In this document: in pieces, positions 60,541-64,000 of the stretch
How positions within the stretch are numbered: the first letter of the stretch is position 1
Layout: each line of letters opens with the position of its first letter
Origin: Rhizobium lentis
GTDB lineage: Bacteria; Pseudomonadota; Alphaproteobacteria; Rhizobiales; Rhizobiaceae
Reading direction: 5' to 3'
Assembly: GCF_017352135.1 (NCBI RefSeq)
Contig: NZ_CP071457.1
Location: 186,001-250,000, forward strand
DNA length: 64,000 nt
Translations under genes and position numbers: made by a program
The notes under the pieces: generated by a model
The model's input: the letters and a program-made list of their open reading frames with translations, nothing else
The model's database searches: none
What the model was told of the DNA's origin: nothing

Positions 60541-61326
60541 TCAGCCTCGTTTCGGTCGGGCCGGGGCATGATCGAGTCCGGTTGCCGCCTTCTTCAAGCA
60601 GTCGAGGTAGCGGTCCCGGTTGGCGATGCCGTCATCGCGCGGCGTGACGAGGCAGAGTGTTGCGGCTGCATAACCCTCCTCGCCCCGCACCGGGACGGCA
60701 AAACAATGGGTAAAGCTGTCGACGATGCTGTTGAAGGTGAAGAGACCTTCGCGCTCGGCCTGGCGCACCTCGGCGATAAAGGTTTGCGGGTCGAGCCATT
60801 CGCCGTTCGGCAGGCGAAAATCCTGCGATGGAATGAAGCTCAGAATTTCCTGATCCGACAGATGCGCGACGAGCAAACGCCCGGAGGCCGTCCACGGGAT
60901 CGGCACCGACTGGCCGATATCCGTCGAAATTCGGAATGGCCGCGCGCCTTCGCGCATGCGCACGACCGTATATTTGTTTCCATCCAGCATGCAGAACTGC
61001 GCCGTCTCGCGCGTTTCATCGGCAAGCTGTTCCAGCGCTGCCTCGCATTCTCGGGTGAAGTCGAAATGGTTTTCATAGGCGGCGCCGAGGAAATAGAGCT
61101 TGCGGCCGAGATAGACGCGGCCCTCGCCCCCCGTAAATTCCAGAATGCCGTTGCTCAAAAGCAGGTTGACGAGCTCGTAGACCGATGAGCGCGGCGCGCC
61201 GATCTGCGCGGCGATCTCATTCGGCTTCAAAGCCTGTCGCTTCTGGCGCAGGAAATCGAGGATTTCGAAGGCGCGGTCGAGCCCTCGGGCGCGCTTGCCG
61301 ACTGCTTCGTCCTGAATTGCGTCCAT
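60541..61326 (-). CDS. IclR-family transcriptional regulator
   Basis: A 261-residue regulator. The winged helix-turn-helix is ARGLDRAFEILDFLRQKRQALKPNEIAAQIGAPRSSVYELVNLLLSNGILEF and the C-terminal effector domain has ETAQFCMLDGNKYTVVRMREG, TASGRLLVAHLSDQEIL and GLFTFNSIVDSFTHCFAVPVRGEEGYAAATLCLVTPR. ATG at 61326 is preferred; a TTG at 61386 would add 20 residues. It is divergent from the sugar transporter genes and probably controls them. Confidence 0.9.
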   Translation of the reverse strand: MDAIQDEAVGKRARGLDRAFEILDFLRQKRQALKPNEIAAQIGAPRSSVYELVNLLLSNGILEFTGGEGRVYLGRKLYFLGAAYENHFDFTRECEAALEQLADETRETAQFCMLDGNKYTVVRMREGARPFRISTDIGQSVPIPWTASGRLLVAHLSDQEILSFIPSQDFRLPNGEWLDPQTFIAEVRQAEREGLFTFNSIVDSFTHCFAVPVRGEEGYAAATLCLVTPRDDGIANRDRYLDCLKKAATGLDHAPARPKRG

Positions 61327-61457
61327 TGCTGTCGATCCCAATTTCTGTTCGGCCAAGCTTTTCAAACCCTCCGCCACATCTGTCAACCGATCCTGTTGTT
61401 ACCGGCCTACGAAAACTTTTTTCGCCCCTCTTGCGAGGCGGAAAAATCGGCATAAGA

Positions 61458-61487
61458 TTGACGCGTCCGGTATTTAGATCATATGTA
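61458..61487 (+). promoter_or_regulatory. promoter of the IclR-linked sugar ABC operon
   Basis: TTGACG (61458-61463), an 18-bp spacer and TATGTA (61482-61487), within AT-rich DNA, 62 bp before the binding-protein gene. Confidence 0.35.
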
Positions 61488-61492
61488 CATTA

Positions 61493-61504
61493 TATTGGAC
61501 AATA
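61493..61504. promoter_or_regulatory. palindrome at predicted start point, candidate IclR operator
   Basis: TATTG-GA-CAATA lies where transcription from the promoter at 61458-61487 should begin. A second small palindrome ATGTACAT (61483-61490) overlaps the -10. Confidence 0.4.
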
Positions 61505-61548
61505 ACAGATGGCAAGCGCTAACGCCGCCACACAAAAAGGGGATCGAC

Positions 61549-62619
61549 ATGAAGAATTCTGAAAACAGCATTTCCGCATTGCTGCGTCGCCGTCTTCTCG
61601 CCGGCGCTGCCGTTGCCGCCACCCTCCTCGTTTTTTCAACCGGTGCGGCCTCGGCCGCCGCCAACTGCGTCAAGGGAGACAGGAAGGCGCCGTACACAAT
61701 CGGCTGGGCGAATATCTATTCGGTGCCGACCTGGATGAAGCAGACCGAAGGCACGATCACGGCCGAAGTGGACGAGTTGAAGAAGGCGGGCCTGGTCAAA
61801 AACCTGATGATCACCGACGCGCAGGGCAACGCCCAGACGCAGATCCAGCATATCCAGTCGATGATCGACGCCAATGTTGACGCCATCGTCGTGATCGCCG
61901 GTTCCTCCACGGCACTCGACCGCGTCATCTCAGACGCCTGCGACAAGGGCATCGCGGTGGTGAATTTCGACAGCATTGTCAACACCGACAAGGTGACCGC
62001 GAAGATCAACACCGATTCCAACGAATGGGGCGCAACCGCTGCCAAGTGGATCGTCAGCCAGCTCGGCGGCAAGGGCAAGATCATCGTCATGAACGGCCCG
62101 GCCGGCATTTCCGTGAGCGACGACCGCCGCAAGGGCGCCCAGCCGGTCCTCGATGCCAACCCCGGCATTCAGGTAATCACCGAGACCAACACCGAATATA
62201 ACGTCGCGCCGGCGCAGGAAGCCATGACCAGCCTGCTTTTTGCCAATCCGGAAATCGACGGCGTGCTGTCGCTCGGCGGCGCGCTGTCGGCCGGCTCCGT
62301 CCTTGCCTTCGAGCGGCAGGGCCGCGATCAAGTGCCGACGACGGGCGAAAATGCCCGCCAGTTCCTCGAACTCTGGAAGGAGAAGGGACTGAAGGGCTGG
62401 GCGACGATGCAGCCCAACTGGCTCGGTGCGCTCTCCGTCTATACCGCGGTCCAGGCGCTGCAAGGCAAGGACGTTCCGGCCTTCGTCAAGGTGCCGCTGC
62501 CTGTCATCGACGACAGCACGATCGGCGGCTATCTGGCGCGCGCAGACAAATTCCCGGCCGATGGCTATATCTACTCCGACTACGACAAGGCGCTTTTCGA
62601 CAAGCTGCTCGCCAAGTAA
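61549..62619 (+). CDS. CUT2-type sugar ABC transporter substrate-binding protein
   Basis: A 356-residue Peripla_BP_4 protein starting MKNSENSISALLRRRLLAG, with a Sec signal ending near AASAA and AAGGGG upstream. Family motifs are YTIGWANIYSVPTWMKQTEGTI, QIQHIQSMIDANVDAIVVIAGSSTALDRVI and GAQPVLDANPGIQVITETNTEYNVAPAQEAM. It is about 15% longer than RbsB, as in rhizobial pentose/polyol binding proteins. The ligand is undetermined. Confidence 0.92.
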   Translation: MKNSENSISALLRRRLLAGAAVAATLLVFSTGAASAAANCVKGDRKAPYTIGWANIYSVPTWMKQTEGTITAEVDELKKAGLVKNLMITDAQGNAQTQIQHIQSMIDANVDAIVVIAGSSTALDRVISDACDKGIAVVNFDSIVNTDKVTAKINTDSNEWGATAAKWIVSQLGGKGKIIVMNGPAGISVSDDRRKGAQPVLDANPGIQVITETNTEYNVAPAQEAMTSLLFANPEIDGVLSLGGALSAGSVLAFERQGRDQVPTTGENARQFLELWKEKGLKGWATMQPNWLGALSVYTAVQALQGKDVPAFVKVPLPVIDDSTIGGYLARADKFPADGYIYSDYDKALFDKLLAK

Positions 62620-62641
62620 TCCGCGGTTGGGGGTCGTCGAC

Positions 62642-64000
62642 ATGGCGGAAGAAAGGCCCCTGCTGGAAGCCCGGCAGGTGTTCAAGGGATTTTTCGGCAA
62701 TCCCGTTTTGAAGGGCGTCAACATCGCCCTTCTGCCGGGCAGGGTTCACGCCCTGCTCGGCGAAAACGGCGCCGGCAAATCCACTCTGATCAACCTGCTG
62801 TCCGGCGCCCTCCAGCCCGATAGCGGGTCCATCCTGATCGACGCCAAACCCGTCGGGCGCTTCAGCCCGGCGGCGGCGCGTGCGGCCGGCATCGCGGTTG
62901 TGCAGCAGGAGCTGAGCCTGACGGCCAGCCTGTCGATCGCCGAAAACATCGGGATCGGCGCCTTTCCGCGCCGGCTCGGCTTCATCGACTACGGAGCGCT
63001 TCACCGCGGCGTGCGGGATGTCTGCGAGATGGTGGGGCTCACCGAGCCGCTCGATCTGCCGGTCGCCGATCTCGCGCTTGGCCGCCGTCAGATGGTGGAG
63101 ATCGCCAAGGCGCTGTTCCGCAAGCCGCGCGTGCTGATCCTCGACGAGCCGACCTCGTCGCTCTCCGCACACGAAGCCGGCATCCTTGCCCGGCTGATCG
63201 AGACGCTGAGCGCGCGCGGCACCGCCCTGCTCTATATATCCCACCGCCTCAACGAGGTGCAGTCTCTGTGCTCGCATGTCACGGTGCTGAAGGACGGGCT
63301 GGTCACGGCGGACCAATCGCTCTCCGGCATCGACGGCGAAGGGCTGGTCCGCCTAATGGTCGGCCGCGAGACCGGCGACCTGTTTCCGCCGCGCCCGGCT
63401 GCCGCGCCCGGCGACACGCGCATCCAAGTCGAAGGTTTTTCCGCCGGCATGGTGCGCGACATCGATCTGTCTGCCCGCGCCGGCGAGATCGTCGGCATCG
63501 GCGGACTTGTGGGGCAAGGGCAGGAAGACCTGCTGCTCGGCCTCTATGGCGCCATTCCGGCCGCAGCAGCGCGAGCGCAAATATCCGGCAAACGCCTGCC
63601 CGCCCATGTCCGCGAGGCGAATGCGGCGGGCATCGTTTATGTCCCGGCCGACCGCAAGCACGAGGGGCTGGTGCTGCCCCATTCGATCGCCTCCAATCTC
63701 ATCCTGCCCTCGCTCGGAAGGCTTGCCGGCAAAGGCTTGCGCGACCGGCGGGCGGAAAATGGCCTTGTCGCCGATCTCGCGCGCCGGCTGACGATCAAGG
63801 GCGACACGGCCCGCCCGGTGCAGGCGCTCTCCGGCGGCAACCAGCAGAAGGTGGCGCTTGCCAAATGGTTGCCGCTCGATCCCGCCGTTCTGCTGCTCAA
63901 CGATCCGACGCGCGGCGTTGATATCGAGACCAAGCGGGAAATCTACCTGATGCTCCGCGCTTTCGCCGCCGAGGGCCGGCTCGTCATCCTCGCCAGTTCC
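62642..64000 (+). CDS. CUT2-type sugar ABC transporter ATPase, partial (cut by right edge)
   Basis: The first 453 residues are visible from ATG at 62642. Domain 1 has GENGAGKST, LALGRRQMVEIAKAL and VLILDEPTSSLSAHE. Domain 2 begins near residue 260 (GEIVGIGGLVGQGQEDLLLGLYG, a degenerate P-loop) with signature LSGGNQQKVALAKWL and LLLNDPTRGVD, where Asn replaces the usual Asp before the Walker B Asp. It follows the binding protein by 22 bp, and permease genes should lie beyond the window. Confidence 0.9.
   Translation, partial: MAEERPLLEARQVFKGFFGNPVLKGVNIALLPGRVHALLGENGAGKSTLINLLSGALQPDSGSILIDAKPVGRFSPAAARAAGIAVVQQELSLTASLSIAENIGIGAFPRRLGFIDYGALHRGVRDVCEMVGLTEPLDLPVADLALGRRQMVEIAKALFRKPRVLILDEPTSSLSAHEAGILARLIETLSARGTALLYISHRLNEVQSLCSHVTVLKDGLVTADQSLSGIDGEGLVRLMVGRETGDLFPPRPAAAPGDTRIQVEGFSAGMVRDIDLSARAGEIVGIGGLVGQGQEDLLLGLYGAIPAAAARAQISGKRLPAHVREANAAGIVYVPADRKHEGLVLPHSIASNLILPSLGRLAGKGLRDRRAENGLVADLARRLTIKGDTARPVQALSGGNQQKVALAKWLPLDPAVLLLNDPTRGVDIETKREIYLMLRAFAAEGRLVILASS

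Noticed and set aside
1..64000. tRNA, rRNA, CRISPR arrays, insertion sequences, integrases and phage genes.
   Set aside because: Looked for and not seen. No direct-repeat arrays, transposase motifs or RNA-gene signatures were found.

Overview
The window is high-GC (roughly 60%) alphaproteobacterial DNA and reads as a Rhizobium-type genome or large replicon. The reasons are: exact and near-exact FixK/FnrN anaeroboxes, a MctP-MctR-MctS monocarboxylate module, a carnitine dehydrogenase-thioesterase fusion, many ABC uptake systems each with its own regulator, and sparse intergenic repeats. I see no rRNA, tRNA, CRISPR, transposase, integrase or phage gene. The DNA is accessory, catabolic and regulatory, not core.

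Layout. 1-5.3 kb: a microaerobic/stress group (two universal stress proteins, a DksA/TraR-type zinc-finger protein, a pyridoxamine-phosphate-oxidase-like flavoprotein, a small unknown protein), where I find four FNR/FixK-type boxes, then a MgtC/DUF4010 membrane protein and an isochorismatase-like hydrolase. 5.4-11.0 kb: a CHASE4-GGDEF-EAL protein, an orphan amino-acid binding protein, glutathione-independent formaldehyde dehydrogenase and an unknown gene. 11.2-28.7 kb: an EamA exporter and LysR pair, then a quaternary-amine locus. A GlxA/CdhR-type regulator is divergent from 3-dehydrocarnitine cleavage enzyme, carnitine dehydrogenase-thioesterase, acyl-CoA dehydrogenase, NDP-forming acyl-CoA ligase and CaiD, followed by a peptide-type ABC transporter and a CocE hydrolase. 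Together these can encode a CoA-dependent route from gamma-butyrobetaine or crotonobetaine through carnitine to glycine betaine.

29.0-31.7 kb: an ECF sigma factor overlapping a membrane-anchored vWA protein. 31.7-42.5 kb: a LacI-controlled sugar-acid regulon (lactonase, idonate 5-dehydrogenase, 2-hydroxyacid dehydrogenase, 5-ketogluconate reductase, gluconokinase, beta-hydroxyacid dehydrogenase, CUT2 ABC transporter) with four copies of a TTATCGATAA-type operator. 42.8-46.5 kb: an SsuD-like monooxygenase and a chemoreceptor. 46.6-50.5 kb: mctP, a DUF3311 gene, mctR and mctS, with a NarL-like 7-2-7 site upstream of mctP.

50.6-55.3 kb: an AsnC regulator divergent from a polar amino-acid ABC transporter and homocysteine S-methyltransferase. 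55.5-56.2 kb: a VapBC-type toxin-antitoxin pair. 56.2-60.2 kb: an SsuABC-type transporter with a DszA/NtaA-type flavin monooxygenase. 60.5-64 kb: an IclR regulator divergent from a CUT2 sugar ABC transporter whose ATPase is cut by the right edge.

The most notable systems are the gamma-butyrobetaine/carnitine locus, the anaerobox regulon, the ECF-vWA pair and the LacI idonate regulon. All functions are inferred from motifs and context by eye. No alignment or database search was run.
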